Origin: CAVSRC01 sp963730325
Lineage (GTDB): Bacteria; Pseudomonadota; Alphaproteobacteria; Rhizobiales; Kaistiaceae
Assembly (NCBI GenBank): GCA_963730325.1
Contig: CAVSRC010000018.1
Coordinates: 1 to 64,000 of the forward strand
Reading direction: 5' to 3'
Length of the DNA stretch: 64,000 nucleotides
Shown: positions 19,103-30,165 of the stretch, piece after piece
Layout of the letters: every line of letters starts with the position of its first letter
Numbering within the stretch: position 1 is the first letter of the stretch
Program-made: the position numbers and the translations under genes
Notes under the pieces: model-generated
Seen by the model: only the letters and a program-made list of their open reading frames with translations
What the model was told of the DNA's origin: nothing
Database searches by the model: none

Positions 19103-20029
19103 TCAGGCCGGGCGGCGGCGGAACAGGGCGAGCGGGCGGCCGTCGATGGCTGCCAGTCCGAGTGCGATCAGCGCCATGCCGGCGAAGTCGGCCGGCGCCA
19201 GCCGCTCGTGCAGGAAGACGGCGCCGAGCAGGATGGCGCTCACCGGCACCAGGAAGGTGACCAGCATCAGGTTGACCGCGCCGGCCGTCTTCAGGATGCG
19301 GTAGTAGATGATGTAGGCGACCGCCGAGGAGAGGGTGGCGAGCGCGATCAGCGCCGCCCACACGCCGGGGCCGGGCATGGCCAGCGTCCACGGCCTGTCG
19401 ATGACCAACGTCAGCGGCACCATCATCACCGCCGCGGCCGTGAACTGGCCGGTCGCCGAGACGATCGGCGCATGACCGGCGCGGCCGAAGCGGCGGGCGT
19501 AGATCGGCGAGACCGCATAGAAGACGGAGGCGAGCAGCAGCGCCAGCTCGGCGAGCAGGTTGGCGTTGAGGCCGCCGAGGGCGTCCGGCCCGATCATCAC
19601 GATGACGCCGACGAAACCGATGACCAGGCCGGCAACGCGGCCGGGCGTCATGCGCTCGTCGCCGGTGAGGTAGTGGGCGAAGACGACGGCGAAGAGCGGC
19701 GTGGTGGCGTTGAGGATCGCGGCCAGGCCGCTGGCGACGTGGCTCTGCGCCCAGGCGATGAGGCTGAAGGGCACGACATTGTTGAGGAAGCCCATGACGA
19801 AGTAGGCGCGCCACGAGGCGCCGTCGCGCGGCATGGCATGTCCGGTCGCGCGCACCGCGACATAGAGCAGGGCACCGCCGACGACCACGCGGAAGGCGAC
19901 GATGGTGAAGGCCGGCAGGACCTTGATGGCGATGGCGATGTAGAAATACGAGCCGCCCCAGAGCAGCGCCAGGGTGACGAGCAGCGCCCATTCTGCGGGC
20001 GTCATGGTGCGGTTGACGGCGGCGGGCAT
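19103..20029 (-). CDS. EamA/DMT-superfamily exporter
   Basis: 308-residue inner-membrane protein with ten predicted spans arranged as two EamA repeats. Repeat landmarks are LLWGGSYFYIAIAIKVL with FNNVVPFSLI-like segments in the first half, and LSSAVAYIIYYRILKTAGA plus ILLGAVFLHERL in the second. The family exports metabolites such as amino acids; the substrate is not readable. ATG at 20029 is chosen over longer starts because the upstream codons are basic and non-membrane. Confidence 0.88.
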   Translation of the reverse strand: MPAAVNRTMTPAEWALLVTLALLWGGSYFYIAIAIKVLPAFTIVAFRVVVGGALLYVAVRATGHAMPRDGASWRAYFVMGFLNNVVPFSLIAWAQSHVASGLAAILNATTPLFAVVFAHYLTGDERMTPGRVAGLVIGFVGVIVMIGPDALGGLNANLLAELALLLASVFYAVSPIYARRFGRAGHAPIVSATGQFTAAAVMMVPLTLVIDRPWTLAMPGPGVWAALIALATLSSAVAYIIYYRILKTAGAVNLMLVTFLVPVSAILLGAVFLHERLAPADFAGMALIALGLAAIDGRPLALFRRRPA

Positions 20030-20269
20030 GGGGCTTGGGCGATTCCGGCGTTGGCGAAGGACCCATCCCCTAGCAGATGCCGACATTCCTGCATTCCGAT
20101 TCCTGCACGGCGGGAACGCGCTTGTTTGCCTCGACGAATGCGGACATTGGCTGAATAGCGCCGCTTCTGCCGCGATAGCGGGCGATTTTCACCGCTTTGG
20201 CTGACAATCCCGATTTGCTACCCTGCCGGCGCGGTTTTGCGGAAAGCGTTGGGGAATACGGGACTTAGG

Positions 20270-21685
20270 ATGGCGATTCAGCTCGCAGTCGACGACACGG
20301 CGCGCAACGACGCCGGCATTGCGGCGGCGCTGCCGCTTCTGAAGCAGCGCTTCGGCGAGCGCTATGCCGATTCGGAGGCGCTGCGCGTCCAGCACGGCCA
20401 CACGACCACTTGGCTGGTCAATCAGGCCCCTGACGCGGTGGTCTTCCCCGAGACGACCGAGGAGGTGGTCGACATCGTGCGCATCTGCGCGGCGCATGGC
20501 GTGCCCGTGATCGCCTTCGGCGCCGGCTCCTCGCTGGAGGGCCATGTCAACGCGCCCCATGGCGGCGTGTCGGTGGACATGAACCGCATGAACCGCATCC
20601 GTGCCGTCCACCCGGAAGATCTCGATGCCGTGGTCGAGCCGGGCGTGACCCGCAAGCAGCTCAACGACTACCTGCGTGACCAGGGCCTGTTCTTTCCGAT
20701 CGACCCGGGTGCCGACGCCACGCTTGGCGGCATGGCCGCCACCCGCGCCTCGGGCACCAATGCCGTGCGCTACGGCACGATGCGCGACAACGTCATCAGC
20801 CTGACGGCGGTGATGGCGGACGGCGCGGTGGTGAAGACCGGCAACCGGGCCAAGAAATCCTCCGCCGGCTACGACCTTGCCCGCTTGCTGATCGGCTCGG
20901 AAGGTACGCTCGGCATCATCACCGAGCTGGTGGTGCGGCTGCAGGGCATCCCCGAGGCGATCGCCGGCGGCGTGGTGCCCTTCGCGACGGTGGAGGGGGC
21001 GTGCAATGCCACAATCCTGACCATTCAGAGCGGTATCCCCATCGCCCGCATCGAACTTCTCAACTCGCTGATGGTCAAAGCAACCAACACCTACTCCAAG
21101 CTGGATCTGCCGGAGACGCCGCATCTTTTCGTGGAATTCCACGGCAGCAATGCTTCCGTGAAGGAGCAGGCCGAAGCCTTCGGCGAGATCGCGACGGAGT
21201 GCGGCGGCGGCGAATTCGTCTGGGCGACCAGGCCGGAGGAGCGCACGCGCCTGTGGCAGGCGCGCCACGACGCCTATTGGGCCGCATTGACGCTGCGGCC
21301 GGGCTGCAAGGGCATCGCCACCGATGCCTGCGTGCCGATCTCGCGGCTGGCGGAATGCGTGACGGAGACGATCGCCGACGTCGAGCGGAGCAATCTGATG
21401 TCGCCGGTCGTCGGCCATGTCGGCGACGGCAACTTTCACCTGACGGTGCTGGTCGACTTGGACGACCGCGACGAGGTGGCGCGTTGCGAAGGTCTGATCT
21501 CGCGGCTCAACCTGCGCGCCATCGCGATGGAGGGCACGTGTACCGGCGAACACGGCATCGGACAGGGCAAGATGAAATATCTCGGGATTGAGCAGGGCAG
21601 CGGTGTCGAAGTCATGCGGGCGATCAAACAGGCAATCGATCCCCTGGGCATCATGAACCCGGGCAAGATCGTCGTGCCGGGCTGA
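20270..21685 (+). CDS. FAD-linked 2-hydroxyacid oxidase, D-lactate dehydrogenase/GlcD-like
   Basis: 471 residues. The N-terminal FAD-binding domain has AFGAGSSLEGH, DPGADATLGGMAATRASGTNA and IGSEGTLGIITE. The C-terminal domain has GHVGDGNFH and a GTCTGEHGIGQGK motif typical of the cytochrome-linked D-lactate dehydrogenase/glycolate oxidase GlcD family, which oxidises a D-2-hydroxyacid to the keto acid and passes electrons to the respiratory chain. The usual subunits GlcE and GlcF are absent nearby, favouring a stand-alone D-lactate dehydrogenase. It ends 34 bases before the AsmA-like gene. Confidence 0.88.
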   Translation: MAIQLAVDDTARNDAGIAAALPLLKQRFGERYADSEALRVQHGHTTTWLVNQAPDAVVFPETTEEVVDIVRICAAHGVPVIAFGAGSSLEGHVNAPHGGVSVDMNRMNRIRAVHPEDLDAVVEPGVTRKQLNDYLRDQGLFFPIDPGADATLGGMAATRASGTNAVRYGTMRDNVISLTAVMADGAVVKTGNRAKKSSAGYDLARLLIGSEGTLGIITELVVRLQGIPEAIAGGVVPFATVEGACNATILTIQSGIPIARIELLNSLMVKATNTYSKLDLPETPHLFVEFHGSNASVKEQAEAFGEIATECGGGEFVWATRPEERTRLWQARHDAYWAALTLRPGCKGIATDACVPISRLAECVTETIADVERSNLMSPVVGHVGDGNFHLTVLVDLDDRDEVARCEGLISRLNLRAIAMEGTCTGEHGIGQGKMKYLGIEQGSGVEVMRAIKQAIDPLGIMNPGKIVVPG

Positions 21686-21719
21686 GCGGCCCGGCGATGG
21701 ACCCGTAGCGGAGGCCACA

Positions 21720-24700
21720 CTGAGCAGGCTCTACCTGATCGTCGGGGGTGCCGTGGTTATCGCGCTGTTCGCGGCGCTGATCGTGCCATGGTTCGTCAAC
21801 TGGAACGACTATCGCGCCAGCTTCGAGGCCGAGGCGTCGCGCATCCTCGGCCACCGGGTCCATGTCGAGGGCGACGCCCACGCCACCATCCTGCCGTCGC
21901 CGTCGCTGACCTTCACCAAGGTCGAGGTCGACGACCAGGATGGTCAGCGCATCATGGATGTCGGGCGCTTCGATGTCGTCATCGAGCTGATGCCGCTGCT
22001 CCAGGGCGAGATCCGGGTGGTCTCGATGACGCTCGAGAAGCCGGTGGTCAACGTCTCGGTCGATGCCGCCGGCAAGGTCGCCTGGCTCAGCCGCGCCAAG
22101 CTGCGCGAGCCGTTCGACCCGGACAAGGTCGTCCTCGACAACATCACCATCAGAGATGGCGCGCTCAACTATGCCGATCAGCGCACCGGCGTGTCGCTCG
22201 CCTTCGACGGCATCTCGGCCCAGGTCACGGCGCGGGCGCTGCTCGGGCCATGGCATGTCGACGGCTTCTATCTCGACAATGGCAGCCAGGTGGGCTTCCG
22301 CATCTCGACCGGCCGCGTCCTCGACGACGGCACGATCCGCATCAAGGCAGACGTCAATCCGGCGCGCTGGCCGGTAACCGTCGGCGTCGACGGCCCGGTC
22401 GGCATCGACCCGGCAGAGGGGCTGACCTGGCGCGGCACCTATTCGGTCAGCCAGGTGGCCACCGCCGATGGCGGCGACAACGCCGATGCCGGCAACGGGC
22501 CGACCGGCTGGCGCAGCGACGGCACCTTCAAGCTCACCGGCGGCCAGCTCGACATCTCCAAGGCGGTGCTGTCGAACGGCCCGGTCGACCGGCCGCTCAG
22601 CGTCGCCGGCACGCTGACCGTCAACTTCGGCACGTCGCCGTCCTTCATGGCCGCGGCGGAGGCGCACCAGATCGATCTCGACCGCACGCTCGGTAACGGT
22701 CCGAGCCAGCCGGTGGATGTCGCGGCTGCGGCCGACAGCCTTGTGGGCTGGCTGAGCCGGCTTCCGGTTCCCGACATGCCGGGCAGCATCCGCCTCAAGG
22801 TGCCGACGATCGTTGTCGGCGGGCGCATCATCGAGGACGTCGCCTTCACCGCGGCGCCGGCCGACGGCGGCTGGCAGATCGGATCGCTCAGCGCCAGGCT
22901 GCCGGGGCAGGCCACGCTCGCGGCCAACGGCCTGATGACCACGCAGAAGAAGTTCGGCTTCGTCGGCGAGACACATCTGGCTGTCGCCCAGCCGGCGACC
23001 TTCGCCACCTGGTGGCGCGGCGGCAGCCAGGAAGGGGCCGGGCGCCTGCTGGCGCCGTTCGACCTGTCCGGTCATGCCCAGATCGGTCCCAACCACGTCT
23101 CCTTCGATCACGCCACGGCGCGCGTCGACAGGGCCACGATCACCGGCAGCTTCAGCTGGCAGGAAGACGCCAAGGACCACCGCCGCCAGCTCGGCGCCGT
23201 CGTCGAGGCCAGAGGGCTGATCGATTTCGTCCAGTTGAAGGCGCTGGCCGGGCTGCTCGCCGGCCACAACCTGACCAATGCGGGAACGCTGGCCGACGAC
23301 TACAGCCTGCAGATCGCGGCCGATGCGTTCGCCTATCAGGACCTCACGATCAAGGGCATCCAGGTCAACGCGATCTACAGCGACGACGCGCTGAGGGTCA
23401 CCAAGCTGCTGGTCGACGATATCGGCGGTGCCCGGATCGAGGGAACCAACGGCGAGATCGAGAACCTTTCGGGCAATCCGCGCGGTCACCTCTACACGAC
23501 GCTCGATGCGCCGAAGCTGACCGGCCTGGCGCGGCTGGCCGACCGTTTCCTGCCGGAGAGCGGCTTCACCCGATGGCTGAATGCCGCCGCACCGGCACTG
23601 GGCGAAGCGGTGACGACCGCCAAGATCACGGCGCCGCTGCCCGGCGGCGGCAGCGGCTTCGCCTTCACCATCGAAAACGGCGTCGCGGCGTCGACCACGT
23701 TCAACCTGTCGGCCAGCTTCACAGGCGGCTTCGTCCATTGGCGCACCAAGCCGGCGGAGATCAAGGCGACGCTCGATTCACCGGACAGCGCGGGGCTGGC
23801 GCGGCAGTTCGGACTGGCCGCCGTCGCACTCGACGGGGACAACGGCGCCCATGTCGAGGTGCAGGCCAAGGGGGTGCCGGGCGAGGGGCTCGATACGGTG
23901 GTGGTGGCGGATCTCGCCGGCCTGGTCGCCAATTCCAGCGGCAAGCTGACAATCGCCGAGAATTTCGCGCCGTCCTTTGCCGGCAGGGTCGGCCTCTCCG
24001 CGGACAATATCGATCCGATCGTCGCCATGGCCGGGCTCGACATTCCCGGTGCGGCGACGGGCACCAGGCTGACGCTCGATGGCCGGCTTTCCATCGCCGA
24101 CGGCGGCGTCGCGCTCTCCTGGAAGAACGGCACGATCGGCCCGGCGATCGTCGGCGGTGACGTGATGCTGGCGCCCGAAGGCAGCCGCAACTGGCGCATC
24201 GGCGGCAAGGTGGTTGCCGACGAGATCGACCTCGGCTGGATCGCGTCGCTCGGTCTCGGCTTTGCCCCGGTGCCGACCGGCGACCCGCAGGAGCCGTGGT
24301 CGCGGGCGCCCTTCGCCCCGCCGGCCTACGGTCCGGTCAGCGGCACGCTCGAGGTTGCGGCGAACCGCCTCGATGTCGGCGATCTCGGGCTCACCGGCAC
24401 CGCCTTCAAGCTGGCGCTGCAGCCGCAACGCATCGATCTCGATCTGACGGCGGGCCAGCTTGCCGGCGGCACCGTGACCGGCGGCCTGTTCATCCACAAT
24501 GTCGGCGGCAACGCCAATCTCACCGCCCACTTCGACCTCAAGGGCGCGGCGCTGGAATCCTTCGTCTGGCGGCGCGACGGGCGCTCGGTTGCCACCGGCA
24601 CGCTCGATCTGTCCGCCAATTTCGAATCGACCGGGCGTTCGCCGGCCGGCCTCGTCTCGACGATGACCGGCGGCGGCGTTCTGGCCGTGCATGACGGCCT

Positions 24701-27197
24701 GGCGCGCTACGTCAATCCCAACACGGTGCGCCAGATCGTGCGCGCCTCCGATCTCGGCCAGCAGTTCAGCGAGGATGCGCTGCGCGCCGCCTTCGGCCAG
24801 CGCATCGACGCCGACAATCTGGCCTTCAAGGATGCCAGCGGGGCCTTCGCCATCGTCGCCGGCGCCGTGCGCCTGAAGAACCTGATCGTGAAGTCGGCGG
24901 CGCTCGCCGCCAGGGGCAACGCCGTCGTCGACTTCAACGCCATGACGCTCGACAGCGACTGGAGTCTCGCCTTCGCGCCGGTCGACAACAAGGTCCAGGG
25001 CACCGACCCGGAGGCCGGCCTCGTCTTCCACGGGCCGATCGCCGCGCCCACCCGGTCGATCGACGTGTTGCAGTTCGCCGCCTATCTCAATGAGCGCGAG
25101 GCGGCACGGATGACCGAGATCATCGCGCTCGACGCAGCGACCCGGGCCGAGAAGGAACGGCTGAATCGTCTCGTCACCAAGATCAAGCAGGATGCCGACC
25201 AGCGTGCCGAGGATGCGCGCATCGCGGCGGCGCGCGAGGCGGCGCGTCACGCGGCGGCGCAGCGCCGTGCGGTGATCCTCGAGACCTTCCACGTCAACCG
25301 CGCGATCCTCGCCGAGAAGCGCCACGTCGAGGCTCTGGCGGCGTTCGCTGACCGTCAGGCGGCGCAGCAGAAGCAGGCCGAGGCTGCGGCGGCTGATGCC
25401 GCCAAGGCGGCCAAGTCGGCGCGGGCCGCGGCCGAGAGCGCGGCCAGGGTGCTCGCCGAGGCGCGTGCGGCCGACGAGGCCGCCGCCGCCAAGACGGCTG
25501 CCGCCGCTGCCGCGTTGGCGACCGCCAAGGCCGAAGCGGCGTCGGCCGCTCAGGATGCCGCGCAAGCTGGCGACGCCTCCGATCGGGCGAAGGCGACGCT
25601 GGCCGCTGCCACCAGCGCGGAGGCGGATGCCAAGGCGACCGCCGAAACCACCGCGCAGGCGAAGGCGGATGCCGACAAGGCACTGAAGGCGGCGACGGCG
25701 CGGGCTGCGGCCGCGGCCGATGCCGCCAGCAAGGCCGATGCCGCCGCCCGGTCCGCCGCATCCGACAAGACGGCTGCCGACAAGGCCGCCGCCGCAGCGA
25801 TTGCGGCGCGCGACGCGGCCAAGGCGACACTTGCCGATGCCGAGGAAGCGGTGAAGGTCGCCGAGGGCGTCGCCCACGCGGCGGCTTCACAGGCAACGAC
25901 GCTCGGCGGCGGCGAATCCGCCGCGCAGGCGGCCAAGGCCAACGCCGATGCCGATGCCAGCGCGGCTGCCAACGCGCTGACTGCGGCGACTGCGGCGCGC
26001 GATGCTGCGGCGGCGAAGCTCGCCTCGGCGACAGAGGACGCCGTCGTGGCCGGCAAGGCTGCCGACGCTGCAGCGACCGTTGCAGAGCAGGCTGCCGAAC
26101 TCGCCAAGACAATGGCTGTCGGCGATGGCGCCGATGAACAGGCAGTCGCCACGGCACAGGCCATGCAGACGGTGGCTGACGGTGCTGCCCACCAGGCCGC
26201 CGTCAAGAAGTCGGCGGCCGACGATGCTGCCAGTGCCGTGAGTGAAGCGCAGGCGGTGCTCGATCAGGCCGCTGCCGCGCTGACCGCGGCCGAGGCGCGT
26301 TCGCAGTCGGCGGCGGCCGCCGCGGCGCAAGCCGATGCCATGGTCAAGAACGCTGCCGCCAGTGCCGACCGTGCCGTCTCGGAGAAGGAGATGGCGCTTT
26401 CCGGCCTCGACGAAAAGACCAGGGCGCGTGATGCGGCCAGGGCTGCGCTCGCCGCGAAGGAAGCGGCGGTGAAGAAGACCGCCGCCGATGCCGCAGCAGC
26501 GGCCAAGGCGGCGGTGGACGCGGCCGATGCCGCCGAACGCGCGCAGAGCGAGCTCACGGCCGCGCGCGCCGACAAGGCGGCGGCGGAGCAGGATGCTGCC
26601 AAACGTGCCGGCGCCGCCGACGGCGCGGCGAAGGTGGCGGAACTGGCGAGCGCCAAGCGGGCGGCGGCGGCCACCGACGCCAAGGCGGCCGAGGCGAAGG
26701 CCGTGACGGCTGCGAATGCATCGGCTACGGCGGCGAAGACGCTGGCTGCCAGGACGGATGCCAACGACGGCGCACAGGCCGCAGCTTCGGCCGCGGCCAC
26801 GGACCGTCAGGCGGCGGAGACGGCTGCCGCGGATGCCGAGGCGCAGGCACAGACCGCGGAGGCGGATGCCCAATCGGCTGCGGCGCAAGCGGCGGAGGCA
26901 GCGGCTGCCGCTGAAGTCGCTCAGCAGGCGGCCGAGCAGGCGGCGCAAGCCATGACCGAAACCGGTCCGATCGAGTTGCCCATCCCGGACGTCCCGCCGT
27001 CGCCCGACGGGGCTGCCCCCGGCGCGCGCGCCGATGCGGCCGCGCTCCCCGAGCCGGCGCCGAGGAAGGCGGTTGCGGCATCATCGAAAAAGCCGGTGCC
27101 GGCGCCGCGGCAGAGCCCGAAGGACGAGCCGATGCCGTTGCTGCCGAACGTGCTGCCGACCGACGGGCCGCTGGTGATCACGCCGCCAACCTACTAG
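21720..27197 (+). CDS. AsmA-family protein with long alanine-rich coiled-coil tail
   Basis: About 1825 residues. The N-terminus is one membrane span (LYLIVGGAVVIALFAALIVPWF), so the bulk lies in the periplasm. Residues about 25-1115 are the AsmA-like repeating beta region, the class now linked to lipid transport and outer-membrane assembly. Residues about 1120-1745 are almost all Ala with Lys, Asp, Glu and Thr, a TolA-like helical arm, and a proline-rich end follows. The best start is CTG at 21720, six bases after GGAGG; it keeps the whole membrane segment. The alternative GTG at 21753 cuts into the span and lacks a ribosome site. Directly downstream of the lactate-oxidase-like gene. Confidence 0.85.
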   Translation: MSRLYLIVGGAVVIALFAALIVPWFVNWNDYRASFEAEASRILGHRVHVEGDAHATILPSPSLTFTKVEVDDQDGQRIMDVGRFDVVIELMPLLQGEIRVVSMTLEKPVVNVSVDAAGKVAWLSRAKLREPFDPDKVVLDNITIRDGALNYADQRTGVSLAFDGISAQVTARALLGPWHVDGFYLDNGSQVGFRISTGRVLDDGTIRIKADVNPARWPVTVGVDGPVGIDPAEGLTWRGTYSVSQVATADGGDNADAGNGPTGWRSDGTFKLTGGQLDISKAVLSNGPVDRPLSVAGTLTVNFGTSPSFMAAAEAHQIDLDRTLGNGPSQPVDVAAAADSLVGWLSRLPVPDMPGSIRLKVPTIVVGGRIIEDVAFTAAPADGGWQIGSLSARLPGQATLAANGLMTTQKKFGFVGETHLAVAQPATFATWWRGGSQEGAGRLLAPFDLSGHAQIGPNHVSFDHATARVDRATITGSFSWQEDAKDHRRQLGAVVEARGLIDFVQLKALAGLLAGHNLTNAGTLADDYSLQIAADAFAYQDLTIKGIQVNAIYSDDALRVTKLLVDDIGGARIEGTNGEIENLSGNPRGHLYTTLDAPKLTGLARLADRFLPESGFTRWLNAAAPALGEAVTTAKITAPLPGGGSGFAFTIENGVAASTTFNLSASFTGGFVHWRTKPAEIKATLDSPDSAGLARQFGLAAVALDGDNGAHVEVQAKGVPGEGLDTVVVADLAGLVANSSGKLTIAENFAPSFAGRVGLSADNIDPIVAMAGLDIPGAATGTRLTLDGRLSIADGGVALSWKNGTIGPAIVGGDVMLAPEGSRNWRIGGKVVADEIDLGWIASLGLGFAPVPTGDPQEPWSRAPFAPPAYGPVSGTLEVAANRLDVGDLGLTGTAFKLALQPQRIDLDLTAGQLAGGTVTGGLFIHNVGGNANLTAHFDLKGAALESFVWRRDGRSVATGTLDLSANFESTGRSPAGLVSTMTGGGVLAVHDGLARYVNPNTVRQIVRASDLGQQFSEDALRAAFGQRIDADNLAFKDASGAFAIVAGAVRLKNLIVKSAALAARGNAVVDFNAMTLDSDWSLAFAPVDNKVQGTDPEAGLVFHGPIAAPTRSIDVLQFAAYLNEREAARMTEIIALDAATRAEKERLNRLVTKIKQDADQRAEDARIAAAREAARHAAAQRRAVILETFHVNRAILAEKRHVEALAAFADRQAAQQKQAEAAAADAAKAAKSARAAAESAARVLAEARAADEAAAAKTAAAAAALATAKAEAASAAQDAAQAGDASDRAKATLAAATSAEADAKATAETTAQAKADADKALKAATARAAAAADAASKADAAARSAASDKTAADKAAAAAIAARDAAKATLADAEEAVKVAEGVAHAAASQATTLGGGESAAQAAKANADADASAAANALTAATAARDAAAAKLASATEDAVVAGKAADAAATVAEQAAELAKTMAVGDGADEQAVATAQAMQTVADGAAHQAAVKKSAADDAASAVSEAQAVLDQAAAALTAAEARSQSAAAAAAQADAMVKNAAASADRAVSEKEMALSGLDEKTRARDAARAALAAKEAAVKKTAADAAAAAKAAVDAADAAERAQSELTAARADKAAAEQDAAKRAGAADGAAKVAELASAKRAAAATDAKAAEAKAVTAANASATAAKTLAARTDANDGAQAAASAAATDRQAAETAAADAEAQAQTAEADAQSAAAQAAEAAAAAEVAQQAAEQAAQAMTETGPIELPIPDVPPSPDGAAPGARADAAALPEPAPRKAVAASSKKPVPAPRQSPKDEPMPLLPNVLPTDGPLVITPPTY

Positions 27198-27207
27198 CCC
27201 GACGGGC

Positions 27208-27426
27208 TCAGGCGCGGCCGGCGCGCCGGCGATACCAGTCGAGCGCGAACATGCGAAGCGCCGCCGAAAGGTTGGTGTCGTCGGGCCGCTTGCGGTCGAT
27301 CTCGGCGACCAGCGCCGCAACGCTCGCCCCCCGGCTTGCAGCGATCTCGGCGAGCGCCTCCCAGAACGTCGCCTCGAGCGAGATCGAGGTGCGGTGACCG
27401 GCGATGGTGATGGAGCGTTTGCTCAC
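27208..27426 (-). CDS. Ribbon-helix-helix domain protein
   Basis: 72 residues from a GTG start. The opening KRSITIAGHRTSISLEATFW is the beta-strand and first helix of a ribbon-helix-helix DNA-binding fold (RHH_4 class), followed by LAEIAASRG and LSAALRMFALDW. The role is unknown; members usually act as small repressors. Its GTG overlaps the stop of the DUF4169 gene by four bases, so the two form an operon. It converges on the AsmA gene, with a small AGCCCG/CGGGCT stem between. Confidence 0.85.
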   Translation of the reverse strand: MSKRSITIAGHRTSISLEATFWEALAEIAASRGASVAALVAEIDRKRPDDTNLSAALRMFALDWYRRRAGRA

Positions 27427-27611
27427 TCTTCGTCGTGCTCGATGCGGTGCGCGGCAAGCTTGCGCTCGGCCATATCACGCTCCGCTTCCTTCTGCTTCTT
27501 CTCGGCCGCCGTCATGCCGTGCTTGCGCCGGTTCGCTTCCGCGGTCTCCTGGCGCGCGGTCCGCGCCTTCTTTCTGCGGAAGCGGCGGAGGTTGACGATT
27601 TCGGCGGTCAT
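27423..27611 (-). CDS. DUF4169 family protein
   Basis: 62 residues, strongly charged and helical: MTAEIVNLRRFRRKKARTAR at the start and AEKKQKEAERDMAERKL near the end, the hallmark pattern of DUF4169. Found next to small ribbon-helix-helix genes and fumC in other alphaproteobacteria, from memory of the family context. The start at 27611 lies 10 bases after the fumC stop. Confidence 0.85.
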   Translation of the reverse strand: MTAEIVNLRRFRRKKARTARQETAEANRRKHGMTAAEKKQKEAERDMAERKLAAHRIEHDEE

Positions 27612-27621
27612 GGCCTGTTGC

Positions 27622-29025
<1,404 letters not shown>

Positions 29026-29102
29026 CGCGGGCGGCTTCCGTTCGCGTGGGGCGCGCGCGGGTTTTCCCACTGCCACGGGCGGAGCGCAAGCTGCGGAAGG
29101 CC

Positions 29103-29657
29103 CTAGCCGACGTCCTCGGCTTCGGCGGCGCGCTTGCGGCCGACGATCATGGCGTGGACGAGGTTCTCGCGGTGGCGGACGCTGGCCAGAGCGACGCCGG
29201 CCAGATGCACGACGACCAGGATCATCAGGCCATGCGCCGACCAGTCGTGCAGATGCTGCATCCAGGTGACGCCCCAGAAGGCGTCGGTGGTGAGCAGGTA
29301 GCCGGTGAAGGCGGTACCGGCCATGCCCAGCATCAGCGCCACGATCATCGCGCCACCGGCCGGGTTATGGCCGACGTGGCGCGCCTCGCTGCCGGTGGCG
29401 ACGGCTTTCAGATAGTCGGCGACGGTCCGTGGCGAGCGCACGAAATGGCGGAAGCGCGCATAAGGCGTGCCGATGAAACCCCAGGCAAGCCGCAGCAGTA
29501 CGAGGCCGCCGGCGGCATAGCCGGCGAGCATGTGAAGGTCGTCCCACGAATGGGCGCTGAGCCACGCCACGGCGAAGCTCAGCACCAATGACCAGTGGAA
29601 CAAGCGCACGAACGGGTCCCAGACGCGGACCCAGCGGTTTTCGCTGTCGCTCGTCAT
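29103..29657 (-). CDS. Cytochrome b561-type membrane protein
   Basis: 184 residues with four hydrophobic segments. It starts with the family pattern RVWDPFVRLFHWSLVLSF, giving the first haem-ligand His, and has HSWDDLHMLAGYAAGG, GLMILVVVHLAGVAL and HREN downstream as further ligands. It carries electrons across the inner membrane between quinol or a soluble c-type partner. Located 19 bases after the PepSY gene on the same strand; this pairing is common and suggests a joint function. Confidence 0.9.
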   Translation of the reverse strand: MTSDSENRWVRVWDPFVRLFHWSLVLSFAVAWLSAHSWDDLHMLAGYAAGGLVLLRLAWGFIGTPYARFRHFVRSPRTVADYLKAVATGSEARHVGHNPAGGAMIVALMLGMAGTAFTGYLLTTDAFWGVTWMQHLHDWSAHGLMILVVVHLAGVALASVRHRENLVHAMIVGRKRAAEAEDVG

Positions 29658-29676
29658 CGTTGGAATGCGCAGACGA

Positions 29677-29955
29677 TCAGTTCTCGCCGGCTTCGGCGTT
29701 GTCGAGCTTCTTCAGGGTCTCGGCGTTGTACGCCACGTTCATGCGCTTGCCCGACTTGTCGGTGGCATAGACCTCGTAGCAGCCCTTCTCGACCTTGATC
29801 TGTTTGACGGTGAGGCCGTCAGCCTTGAGCATGGTTTCGAGTTTGGATTGCGGCTGCCAGGCGGACTGGGGAGCGGTGGAGCAGCTACCGCCGGCGGCAA
29901 AGGCCGGGCTGGCAACGACAAGAGCAACGGCGGTGAGGAGGAATGCGCGTTTCAT
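29677..29955 (-). CDS. Exported PepSY-domain protein
   Basis: 92 residues with a clean signal peptide (AVALVVASPAFAA). The mature part has the PepSY-like pattern LKADGLTVKQIKVEKGCYEVYATDK spread over a short beta-alpha-beta fold, ending NAETLKKLDNAEAGEN. A pair of Cys (SCST, GCYEV) could form a disulphide. It probably acts in the periplasm beside the cytochrome b561 encoded next. Confidence 0.85.
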   Translation of the reverse strand: MKRAFLLTAVALVVASPAFAAGGSCSTAPQSAWQPQSKLETMLKADGLTVKQIKVEKGCYEVYATDKSGKRMNVAYNAETLKKLDNAEAGEN

Positions 29956-30165
29956 GTATTTGAGTCTCCAAAAAAGAACCAGAACGCAAACGCCCCGAAC
30001 GAAATGTCCCCGGCGTTTGTGGCGCGCACGCTAGTGAGACCCGCCTGTCGGTACGCTGACAGCGTGGTGCGGCAAGCTGTCATCGACGCCTGCTCATGAC
30101 GGGATAAGGATCGGGAAGGGAACCGCTCGCCGCAGGCGCGGCAGAAGGACCGGGGTGTGCGCGGT

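Noticed and set aside
21651..25877. Two very long minus-strand frames opposite the AsmA gene
   Set aside because: High GC makes the antisense frame open. The products are low-complexity and lack signals, while the plus strand has a coherent AsmA protein.
25294..26948. Arg/Pro/Ser-rich frames within the alanine-rich tail
   Set aside because: Alternative frames of a GCN-rich repetitive region; no start signals and no motifs.
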